A DNA stretch of 64,000 nt, taken from Trebouxia sp. TZW2008 (Eukaryota; Chlorophyta; Trebouxiophyceae; Trebouxiales; Trebouxiaceae). The notes under the pieces were generated by a model that had not been told where the DNA came from, searched no databases, and was given only the letters and a program-made list of their open reading frames with translations. Of the stretch, positions 1 to 10,600 are shown one piece after another (within the stretch, counting starts at the first letter, position 1; the number at the start of each line of letters is the position of its first letter). The position numbers were made by a program, and so were the translations under genes. The stretch spans positions 1 to 64,000 of the forward strand of contig BDIU01000065.1 in assembly GCA_002118135.1 (NCBI GenBank), in the 5' to 3' direction.

Positions 1-72
<72 letters not shown>

Positions 73-74
73 CC
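1..74. repeat. (CCTG)n tetranucleotide microsatellite
   Basis: The window opens inside an uninterrupted CCTG/CTGC tetranucleotide tract of about 18 units, followed by degenerate CCAGCC and CAAGCCTACA units. It lies in an intron of the first gene, upstream of the acceptor at about 156, and continues to the left of the window. Confidence 0.95.
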
Positions 75-156
75 ACCCAGCCAGCCCACAAGCCTACAAG
101 CCTACACACATGCGCAGACAAGCTGCATTTATTCATCTTGCAAGCTTGTTCTTCAG

Positions 157-2584
157 GCGGATTTCTGGGAGGCAGCGTGCCAGACCACCTGCTAGTCAAC
201 TACCGCAAGTCGCTGGTAGCCATCTGCCTGGCTCAGTTCAACTCCAGAAAAGGCTTTGAGGGTGGTGGCCGAGTGAGTGGACGCTTGCTTGTGCACGCTT
301 GCCATCATTAAGCATGCCTGAATTTCATGCCTGCACTTCATGTTCGCATGACATGCTTACATGCATGCCTCTATTTCATGCTTGCCCCTTCATCTTAGCA
401 GTACATGCTTGCATTTTATGTTTGTACTGGGCAATTTTGTATGCTGAGCATTGCTGTGTGTAGAGCAAGGAGTGCTGCAGCTGCCAGACAGGGCAGACAT
501 GTGGGCTGAGTTTGCCATGCTGTGCATGCCGAGCGGTGCTACTTTCAAAGTCATTGCCATGCTGTGCATGCTATGCATGCTATGCATGCTGAGCAGTGCT
601 GTGTGTTGAGCAGGGAAGGCTGCAGCTGCTTGAGACCTGGGGTATATTGACCATGCTGTGTATGCTATGCATGCTGAGCAGATGCTGGCCATGCTGTGCC
701 TGCTAAATGGTTTTGTGTCTTGAGCAGGGAGTGCTGCAGCTGCTGGAGAAGGCAGAGATCCGGGACGTGTTGGCCACAGCTGGGGTGCAATTTGAGCAGC
801 TGAAGCGCATGGGGCCCTTTGGCGGAGTGGTGCTGCAGCTGCAGGGCATCATGCAGAAGGGCTTCAAGGTCTACCCCTACCTTGATTGACTTGACAGTCT
901 GAGTGGCTTGTGTCCTTTGAATTACAACCGGTGCATGCCTCACACTGCAAGCAGTCGTCGGCTGAAGTGCGTGGATGCTAGGCTGACTGCAGCTGAGATT
1001 TTCAACGGCTTGTGTTGCCTTGGCTCAAATGCATCTGCAACTCAAAAGCTTGTGACTTACCTCAAGGCCAGGTGTCCTGTTTCAACTCACAAGCGCAATT
1101 CACCTTGTCATGCATCCTCATGCCCAAGTACCCATGCATGCTTGATATAATGCCACCACAGGCCCATGGCAATCATGTCGGCTCTGACGACTTGTGTTCC
1201 TTATAGACCCTGGACCCAAAAGGCAACATAGCAGTGGTGTGTATGGGGTGTGCCTGCTAGTGCCTGCAGGCAGCTTCCACTCCTGGCGCCAACTAGTATG
1301 GCAATTAACAGCCTGCACCTGTCTTTCTCTGCTTTATACAGAACCACTGTAATGCTGTGTGTGCTGCAGACCCTGGACCCAAAGGCTGCCACAGCAGTGG
1401 TGTGTGCAGCCTGGGGGTGTTAGCTAGTAGTTGCAGGCACTTAAACACATGGCAGCAGCCCTGCAGAGCAGATCCTGGACCCAAAGGATGCTCAAAACTT
1501 ATATAGTGAAGCAAACCTGTGTGCTGCAGACCCTGGAGTGTTTGTGATCATCAAGTCATAAGATGCTGACCATCATGTGCATGTTGCAGACTTTGGATCC
1601 AAAGGCTGATACAGCTGTGGTGTGTGCGGATGGGGTCTGCCGGCTGGTACCTGCAGGCAGTCTGGCACGCGGCAGCAGTCCAGCTATGGCGGCCCGCAGC
1701 CACTCCATGCCAGCCCGCCGACTCTCCCACCAGACCTCAAGTGGCCGAGACGCTAAGTGGCAGCCACGCTCTTCCAAGAGCTTTGGCTTTGAGTCTGATG
1801 GTGCCCATGACGGTGAGAATGGTACCTCAATACTGGCGGTTGCTGTCATGCACTCAGTGGCATCATGCTATGCTGTAGCTACCTAGAACACATTCGACAG
1901 ACGCTCTATGCAGAGTATCCAGACACTATGTATAGCATGGGCTCAATCAGAAATTTGTAGCAGAATTGCTTTCATCTACCATGGCATGAGTTGCACATTG
2001 GAATTGTGGGACTTAGTGCATGCCACAACAGATCACCAGAGTGCTTTGCCAGTGTCTTGTTGACATGCCAAAATTTGGCTCAAGTCTCTTGAAGAGGCTG
2101 CCTGGCCCCTGCTGTGAGATATGCATCATCTCAATGTCTTGTGCAATTTTGCAACAACTTCAATGATGATGCACATATGAAGTGTAGCAGAGACATTGAG
2201 ATTGGTAGACTCAGCCGTGGTCAGGATGGAAAAGATCGGCCTCAGGCAGAGGTGATATCCAGGTCCAGTAACCATTCCAAATCATTTCATCACTTTTCTG
2301 CAGGAATTGACATTGAGATTGGCAGACTCAGCCGTGGTCAGGATGGAAAGGATCAACCTCAGGCAGAAGTGGTTTCTAGGTCCAGCAACCATTACAAGCC
2401 ATTTCAGCGTGTACCTAATCCTTCTTTGAAAAGGATAGCTTCAGCAGAAGACTCGCCGTCTTCATCTTCTGATCACACACCACAGTCTATGTGGAGTCAC
2501 TTGGACCTCATGAAGAAGAAAGGGCGGTTGCGAAGTTTTGACCTGAAGGATATTGAGCTTGGACCCATACAGCCTCAAGTTTAG
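157..2584 (+). CDS. 3' part of an unrecognised multi-exon gene
   Basis: This is the C-terminal part of a gene that begins left of the window; I do not recognise the family. Exons that read well are 157 to about 270 (includes VPDHLLVNYRKSLVAICLAQ), about 719-870 (GVLQLLEKAEIRDVLATAG followed by a glycine/leucine-rich stretch), about 1590-1815 (Ser/Arg-rich, with CADGVCRLVPAG near its start) and about 2305-2584. The tail is hydrophilic with a Ser-rich run (SAEDSPSSSSDH) and ends in ELGPIQPQV with TAG at 2582-2584. Acceptors are TTCAG, GAGCAG and TGCAG. The early exons are hydrophobic to amphipathic and the late ones low complexity, as in a regulatory tail. Three of the exons are preceded by degenerate copies of their own 5' ends (separate entries). 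Internal exon limits are approximate. Confidence 0.6.
455..770 (+). repeat. Junction echo: three copies of the GVLQL exon start
   Basis: The unit GAGCAGGGAGTGCTGCAGCTGC, which contains the acceptor and first codons of the exon at about 719, recurs in degenerate form near 462 and 609. The two upstream copies keep an AG acceptor but diverge after about 25 bases. Between them lie repeated ATGCTGTGCATGC units. Confidence 0.75.
1200..1668 (+). repeat. Junction echo: five copies of the TLDPKA exon start
   Basis: The motif CAGACCCTGGACCCAAAGG occurs near 1205, 1368, 1470 (as AGATCCTGG...) and 1525 (short), and as the presumed authentic exon near 1587 (CAGACTTTGGATCCAAAGG). The copies near 1205 and 1368 stay alignable for about 70 bases. 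Only the last leads into a long open frame; the others soon meet stop codons. Confidence 0.8.
2180..2405 (+). repeat. Tandem duplication of the DIEIGRLSRG exon start
   Basis: Two about 110-base units encode DIEIGRLSRGQDGKD followed by PQAEV and SRSSNH, the first at about 2190-2275 and the second at about 2308-2395. They are over 90% identical by eye. The second follows a TTTTCTGCAG acceptor and runs into the terminal exon, so the first is probably an intronic copy or an alternative exon. Confidence 0.8.
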
Positions 2585-3566
2585 TGCTAGCTTACAAGCT
2601 CTGCAGTTCATCTTGGGCTGCCTCTCCACCCAGAGATTATTGTTATAACGCCTAATGGCATATCCTTTCGTGTGTTTTTGAAGTTTGTGTGCTGTGGTCT
2701 GAAGCTGTGGTGATGAGTGCTGTGTTTGACATTCTGGTGTGCTCTGTACAATAACTGCTGCAAATTTTTGCTTTTCCTGTGTGGTCCTTCAAATAAGTGG
2801 CAGCGTTTAGCAGTACTGTGTTGCAGGTTTCTGCTCTTGTCACTAGATGTCGGGTTGCTGCTCCAAACAACGTGTGTACATCAGTGTTGTGCTGACAATG
2901 AATGTAGACCTCGCTTTTGCCATCAAAAGTTGGTGCATACCTGAAAATTGGCGCTGTAACTTGCATGCGTTGCATGCTGACACATGAGCACCAATTGCAA
3001 TACAATGGCACTGGAATCCCTTTATCAGCTCTCACCTCGATCCTCGTCTGATGCCACACAGAACTTCCCATCTTGCTGCTAGCCTCTTTCAATTGTACAA
3101 GTTGTACACACGTGCAGCAGCATGACAGCGGTAGATGAAGCAAATCTTGAAGCTTTACCTCTGCATGCCCTTCTATTCAATCCTGTACATGTACAACAGC
3201 AACGTCAGTGCTTGACGGTTGAAATGCTAGCAGGCAAATCAGCGCTCCACACTGGAAGCGGTAATGGCAACAATGCGCAGGCAGGCAAATGACATCTACA
3301 GGCTCAAAAGTCTGAACAAAATTGACTTCTTTTGCCCGAGATAAAAAAACAAAATTGACAAGCAAAGCCCATGATTTGCTTGGGGACGGGTCAGGCCCCT
3401 GCAGTTGAAACAATTTTTTTGTGCGCTTTCAAACACCCATTGTCATGCAGCTTGTGAAGCGCAGCTCGAACATCGCGTTCTCTCCGCCCGTCGCACAGTC
3501 CATGCGCTTTCCGGATGTTGACGACCTGACGTTGCGTTGCTGTCGGCGTTGACGCCTCAAGTTGCG
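2585..3566. other. Intergenic region between two plus-strand genes
   Basis: No convincing coding exon is seen. A TGTAA at about 2954 could serve the upstream gene. The stretch from about 3430 is richer in CG, as expected for a promoter region, and precedes the start codon at 3567. Confidence 0.5.
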
Positions 3567-4181
3567 ATGAATTGGCGGTTCAATCTCAACACCAATAACA
3601 ACGTCTTTCTGCCAGCAACTGTGACGTTTGGTGCCGTTCTCGTATGGGTCCTGATCCTCATCAGTATTCGGTATAGCAAAGGCTCAACTCGCAGCAAAGG
3701 CTCCGCCACCACAAGGACCAACGGGCGCGACGTGCGCAGGTCTACAAGGTCAGCCAGATGAACTGCAGCTGACATCCGCTGTAGTTCGCAAGCAAGACGT
3801 AGGAACAACACACGCAAGATGTGTTACAGGGAACGCAAAGACGTTGCAAGATGGAGCCCCGAGAAGGACAGAACTCCGTCAAAGGTGCAGTGTTGCCAAT
3901 TCAAGCTAGTGCTGTGCAGTACCAGCCTAGAGCCACAAGCACAACTGTTGCTCCTACGTGCTGCTTCCAGCCCAATGAGAGCCTGTCTGTATTTGCTGTA
4001 GAGAACAACCAGGCACTCAGCAGCTGCAGCTGTTCAGCAGGCAGTAGAAAGCGCAGAGGAAGTCATAGCTTCACCTGTTTCTGCTGTGAAGAAGACTCGT
4101 CTTGCCAAATCAGTGGGCGTAACTGACACACCAACAAGCCCACCAAAGACACGTAGTCGCCAGACGCCTGCCAAGCGATAA
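3567..4181 (+). CDS. Small single-pass membrane protein, unknown function
   Basis: Four exons join cleanly: 3567-3748, 3830-3884, 3920-3957 and 4013-4181. They total 444 bases and give 147 residues, and the phases match at every junction. The donor of exon 3 is a weak GTGCTG, so that junction is the least certain. Residues 1-18 are polar and Asn-rich, residues about 19-34 form one strongly hydrophobic helix (TVTFGAVLVWVLILIS), and the rest is Arg/Ser/Thr-rich, ending in RSRQTPAKR. This suggests a signal-anchor protein with a long basic tail, probably facing the cytosol by the positive-inside rule. No family is recognised. It lies tail-to-tail with CstF-77, with 428 bases between the stops. 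Confidence 0.65.
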
Positions 4182-4609
4182 CTGCCTTGTACGATAGATC
4201 TATTGACAGGAGACAGCCCACCTTCCTGACTGGTTTTGTTGAGTTTGTACTTGCAATTGTGAGAGTTGGTAATTTACCGTACAAATGCATAATGCATCCA
4301 AAGCTGCTGTTTACGTGCTGTTGATGCCATTTCTTGCATCTTCAGTGTTCCACAAGTGCTCACTTGCGTCGTGATTTTGTAACAAACCATAAATCAAATG
4401 CTGTGTCAGATTGGCAACAGACAGTTGCCTTGAGTTTCAGGCAATGTACCTGCTTCCAACTATGTCAATGGTTGACTGATGACTTCAACAAAGAATACAT
4501 GTCAACCTGTCCCACGAACAAAACGGCTTGGGCCACCCACCACATCAAAGAGACTCTCAATCTTTGCAAAGCACTCACAATTTATCAACGCCAGCTGTCA
4601 AGATAGCTT

Positions 4610-7600
4610 TTATCCTTCAGCCATTTTAGTTCTTTGTTTTCTTCGCATCCTGAACACATCATGTGCAGGTGGTGCATTTCGGAGAGTGGGTGATGATGCA
4701 AAGCCGTTTGCTTGCTGCACGTCAGCAGGCATGCCAAAGCCATGGTCAGGCTGCTTGCGCTTTTGACCTGCCATCTCTGGAGCTTGCATTTCTTGTGCAT
4801 GGCCATCATAAGCATCTGGCTGCATGTCAGGCCCACCCTACAGCAGAAAGACATCAAAGGGCTCACTCTTCACAATTGCAATGAAAAAGGAAAGTCTACG
4901 CCATTAGGCGTGATAGCAGGGGCCTTTGTCTAAAGAGGCAGCCCGGCACAATTGCTATGCACATATCAAGGTCCTGGTCCCCATGACAATTAGATGCTGC
5001 AATACAACTGTGATTTCCTCACAATCCACAGGCAGTCGTAGTTCTGTGATATAGACACACATGCTTGATTTGCCAGAAAGATTGTAATGTGAGCAAAGAC
5101 AAACAGCCATGCAGGCTCAAGTGACATGTATGTTACTACACACTAGTAAGCCCATGCTACATTGCCTCAGCAATCACAGGACTTGCATTAGGGACCGCTT
5201 TGTTGACATGACAGTCAAGACAGAGACTGCAGTTGATGGCAATGCAGGCTTTAGCAGAAAGGAAAGTTCAGTGCTGCCTTGTTGGGCCACAGGACACACA
5301 AAGCATACAATGCTGTTACAGCATCCAACTCTATTACAGCTAAGCAAGGCAGGCGCAGTTCACTGACCTGATGAGGGTGGCCCGAGCGGGGATCATGAGG
5401 GGGACCATGGGGGTCCCACCCTGGCCCAGGCCCAGGCCCTGCCGTACCAGGCCCTGCTGTACCATCCTGCTCCATTCTGCTGTCACCAGACAGATCCGCC
5501 GTCATCAGGATGTCAATAACCTGAGCAGACAACCTTGTGTTGATTGTGATATAGAGGACGGGCAGGATATTTAACAACGATGACATGGCATCCCGGCACG
5601 GCAAGATCCAGACTTGCAAGATGCAAGATCCTGTTGTCACTTGACTCTACTAAATATGACAGCATAAGACAATGCATCATCATGCAATGCAATGACGACA
5701 TCAACTGGACATGTGCATCCTGGTCAGGAGCGCCGCAATGTACACACTGCTGTTCTCTATGGGGAATACTAGAAGCATGTGACAGTCAACAGGCAAAATG
5801 TAGGACGAGTGTGACCTGATCCACATTGGGGTGGGCACCCTCCAGCGTCCTCAGGGGGGGTAGCTTGTTGATGAAGTTTCCCAGCTCTACAGGGAACTGG
5901 CTCAGGGGTTGGGGAGGACCCCTGGCAGCAGGAGGCGGCTGCGGCAGGGGTCCAGGGCCCCCCGGATAGGGCCCTGGACCGTTTGCAATGGGCCCTGGCC
6001 GCTGGTCAGGGCCCCCTGGTCCACCCCTCAAAGGGCTGAGGTGCTGCGCTTGCGGACTCCTGCAAAGCAGCCCTAGTGTTGCCACCTGCTGTCAAAGCCA
6101 ATGATTTCGACTTGCAAGCCTCCCTAGCGACTGACCAGGCCCCTTGGGCGCTTTGTCAATGGGCTGGGGTGCTGGGCTTGGGAATCTCTGCACTGCAGCT
6201 CTGTTGATGTCATGTGCAGCCATATGGTAAGATTGAAAGCGACCCAAGGGTGCATCTGTGAGCAAAACAGCAGCTGCATGTCCTGAGCTGACTGAACACT
6301 GCAAATGTTGCAGCTCATGAGGCGGGGTCTGCAATGCACATGTCTAGCAAGTGCTGCGCATGACCGACAGCTACTGTGAACAGCCCTATAGTCTGTGGTA
6401 ATGGCGCTGATGTTATACCTGTATAAAGCAATGCATGTCAAATAGAGGTATGATGATCATCAACAGGCCGTTGCTGCAAAGACAATGCAATTACCAGGTG
6501 GGCTCCATCATGGGGGAGGCTGACTGGTTGACCGGGGCCCCAGGGTGGGGCCCAGGGCCAGAGCCAGGCCCTGCAGCCACAGGCTGCCTAGCAGCAATGG
6601 GAGCTGCAGGCTCTGGGAAAGGCGGCAGCTGTCCCATTAGGCGTTTGAAATGGTCCCTTTCAGCAGGCTGCACAGGCCACAGGTCCCCGTTGCGGTGCTT
6701 CAGCAGAAGGGAGAGTAGGTTGTCAATGGGAGCAGCGGGTGTCAGAGCCTCGCGCCGCCTTTGTGCCACCTTCTTGACAGCTTCTGAGGTGCCGTGCTGC
6801 ACACAGCAGTACAGCTGTGAGCTGTGCAGCAGCAGCACATGCAGTAAGACTGCTGTCCCAGGCAAGGCAAGTTTGTGATGCCTGTTCTTGCAGCTGAGAT
6901 GCAGCCTGTGGAGCAATTGTGCATGCAAGTCTCGTGACACAGGACAACAGCATGAAAGGTGGAGCACAGGGACTTCTATCAGCTTTAAGGACTGTGCAGT
7001 TGACACGGCACGGCACGGCATAGCATAGCACGGCACAGCACAGGCAGCCCTTTGCCTGTGGCCTAGACTGCAGGTAGTGATCCCACAGGGGTTGTGCCCA
7101 AGGAGCAGGGTTACAGCACAGCATAGCATAGCACATGCAGGCTTTCACCTGCGCCTCAATCTGCATATAAGGGCCCCACAGGGGTCATGCCTGAGGGGCA
7201 GGGGCAGGGGCCACAGAACAGCACAGCACAGCACAGCACAGCACAGCACAGCACAGCACAGCACAGCACAGCACAGCACAGCACAGCACAGCAGGCAGTC
7301 ATTCACCTGTGCCTCAAACTGCAGGTAGTGATCCCAAAGGGGTTGCGCCTGAGGGATAGGGGTCACAGTCAGAGCCCTCTCAAAGGTAGCCCTAGGGTTA
7401 GCGGTGTCCCCTAAACCCAGCTGGAAGTCAATGTAGGCCAGCACAAAGCCAGGTTCTGCCATGAAGCGCTTGGCGCCCAGCTCAAATATGTTCTTGGGCA
7501 CCTTGACATTGCTGTTGTCATGGTGCCATTCCATGAGTGCCGAGGCCGCAAACACCTGCAGAGCCATTGTGTTTCTGGAGTAAACCAGCTATTCCTGCCC

Positions 7601-10600
7601 TTACAAGAGGCAGGTCAATCTTCTGACAAGCATTCACATGAGTGCCTGTGAAGTGTGACTTCTGTTCATGATGGTTTGAGCATGCATGTAGACTGTACAG
7701 CAATGTCAATGATGGGACTGTCTCTAGCAAGGGAGCAGCTGAAGACTGCTAGGCCTAATGATATGAGAGAACTGCAAACCTGACCATGCAAATGGTCAGC
7801 TTTGCTAGGCCTTCTCAAGCTTCGACCCCTTGACTCACGTTGCCCGATAGCAAACTTGACTGTCAAATCAGAAGCTGCTGTAGACCATGAATTTCAACAG
7901 CTGAAGAATCACAGCATTCATTGCAGACTTACTCTGAAACAGCTGAGCAGGCAGAAAGATGGCAACGAGGCTGTCAGATGCAGTCAAGGTCAAGTAGTTA
8001 AGGCTGCAAATAGGCAGCAACCAGAGAAGTGACATTCACCTGCCATCCAATATCTGGAACCTTGCTTGCCTTGAGAAAGGTCTGCCTTGCGTCTTTGAGG
8101 GACTGAGAGCGCCTCACAAAGCGCAGGCACTGGACCCAGGCGCATGTAGTCAGCTCTGGAGACAGCTGCAACACGTGTGACACAACTTTTTCAGCTTTGT
8201 GTTTTGCGTACAGTAGCTCTAGCCAGCTACAACGCTTTGCTTGCCATGCAAGCTGCAGGACTTGTTCAGCATTACAGGCTTACGCAGGCTGTCCAGATGC
8301 ATCAAGATGTAGATGGCTATCACCCATTCAAGCTAACAAGGCTCCAGAGTCAGAATGTAAAATCCCAAGCAGAAAGCCAAATCAGCCAACTGTACAAACA
8401 GCTTTGGCAGGATGTATTTTTTGTTTGGCCAATAATTTGCTATGACTTCTGGTGTAGTTGCTTCTATTGACAGGCTGTTGCTGTCAAAGCTTAGCGCAGC
8501 ATACCTGTGGAGGGGAGCTGGCAGGGGGTTGGTCAGGATTGAGGGTTGGTAGCAAGTCTTGGTAGACCTGTCGAGCAGCGTCCATGTCACCTTGAGCCTC
8601 CTGCAAGTCTGCTGCTGCTAGGTGGAGCAGCACACAGCCAGGCAGAACCTGCACAGGCAAAGTCTCTCAGTAAAACATAAGTATTTGCAATTGTGGTGCC
8701 GGACTGAAGCTGAGCTGATGCAGTGTGTTGGATGCATGCAGAAAAGATAGCTCAGCTTAAGATTGTCATTTGTCACTGACCTGAGGACCACAGAACAGAT
8801 CAAAAACAGACCTGTTGCAATGTTTGAGTGAGCACTTGTTGGATCTGGTTCTGGAAGACTCAAAGTAGTTTATAATTAACAGTGACTAGACGCATGACTT
8901 TTGACACTTGCATACAAAAGGCTCGCCCTGTGCAGGGGACATTACTCATGTGTTACTTCAAAGTTCAACCATTAGTCATCAAAGGGAAAAGTCGTAGGCA
9001 TACTGCCCTGCCCACCAAGTTGCTTTTGTATTGCAGCTGCTACATCTTGGAGACCATGCGCGACGCAGAAAGCAGCAAGGCTCAAATTTGTACGGTGATC
9101 CCTCCTTGTAGGGACACTCAATGCAAGGACATCCTTGATGTAAGGACGGTAATGAATTACTGCATTGTGAATGCAGTGGCATTTCTGAGTAAGGACAACT
9201 CAATATAGCGGCAGTCTTCTTGGCAAATCAAAGCAGTTTTACAACGAAAAGTCACTGTACCTGTCGTGCTTTTTTGAGGATCTGCAGGGCAGTCGGGGGG
9301 CTGCTGGTCTCCCCTTGCAGGTGCCAGTCAGCATGCTCTAGCCACACCTGCACCATGCAAGCTGCGTCAGCAATGCTGTTGATGGACCCCTCCTCTTGTC
9401 AGCATAAAGGCGATGATAATAATTAATGGACTATCCCGCAAGAGTGCCAGATGTGTGTGGCACAAGTCTTGTCTCTCCAGGGTGGCTTGTTCTGAGCATC
9501 ACGCTCAGTACAAATCTGCTTGTTGAGCACATGATTGGCGTCGGCAGCAAAGGAGCTGCACATGTCATCCTGCTGCGTCTTGAGTACTGCACCAACAGAT
9601 GCTGCATTAGCTAAACATGTTCATGTCATGCCTAGGTCCAGTGGACAAAGCAATGAAAATGCTCATCGGCCAAGGCATTCAAGACAGTTGCAGGTACCTA
9701 ACAGCAAGGGATCAAGAGTTGATCAGCAGCTTAGTGAAGCGAGTCAATTGTATCATCGCTCATGCATGGAAGCACAGCTCTGGCTGCATCTGTTGCAAAT
9801 GGATTGATGCAGAGAAGAGAAGATTAACATTCCTTGCATCACTGCACGGTGCAATGCAGAGGTGATGCGTGTGAATACGTCAGAACAGTTGCCGAGACAC
9901 ATCAAGCCATCATGCATGACACAATGAAGAAGTGATGCAATGACCAAATGCCAAGATTGCAGCAAAATTACATCAAGGCAACATGCATGACACAACAGAG
10001 AGGTGATGCAATGACCATATGTCACGATCGTAGCAAACTTACATCAAGCCAACATGCATGACACAGAGGAGACTGATGCAGTTGCCTTACGTCAGGATAG
10101 TGGCGGAGGTGCATCAGGGCTTGCTCGTAGGCCAGGTTGACTCGGGGGAGCAGCTCTGGGGCTGTCAATCTCTGGGGGTTGCTGCACTCCCAAGCCAGGT
10201 AGGCCTTCCAAGCTGTCATCTGCTGCTGCTGCTCATATCTCCCCACACCTGGTGCAGCCAACAACGTTGATACATATAGCCGAAAGGTGCTCAGGTGCTC
10301 TGGCATGCTGTCATGTCTGGCACAGAGAACTTCAGCTTATGAACTGACTCCCCAGCCAGGTAGGCCTTCCAGGCTGTCATGTGCTGCTGCTGCTCATACC
10401 TCCCCTCACTTGCCACAACCAGTACTGACTCTTCTTTGCCAGCGGCTATAGCATGGGCTCAAGATGCACTTCTTGCTGGACAGCAACAGCATGCAGTGCT
10501 GCAGCATGTTGTTAGCAGAAACTTTCATGATGCGCGCTTGTGAAGTGTTGTTGCGATCCCAAGCCAAGTCGCCTTCCAGGATGCCATCTGCTGTTGCTGC

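Noticed and set aside
390..692. Minus-strand ORF with MHSMHSMHSM repeats
   Set aside because: It is the antisense reading of ATGCTATGC repeats in an intron of the first gene, with no further coding support.
3177..3413. Minus-strand 78-codon ORF upstream of the small membrane protein
   Set aside because: It overlaps the likely promoter region and shows no recognisable motif, start context or splice partners.
7077..7414. ORFs with TAQHSTAQHS or AVLCCAVLCC repeats
   Set aside because: They are translations of the (GCACA)n microsatellite, which lies between CstF-77 exons.
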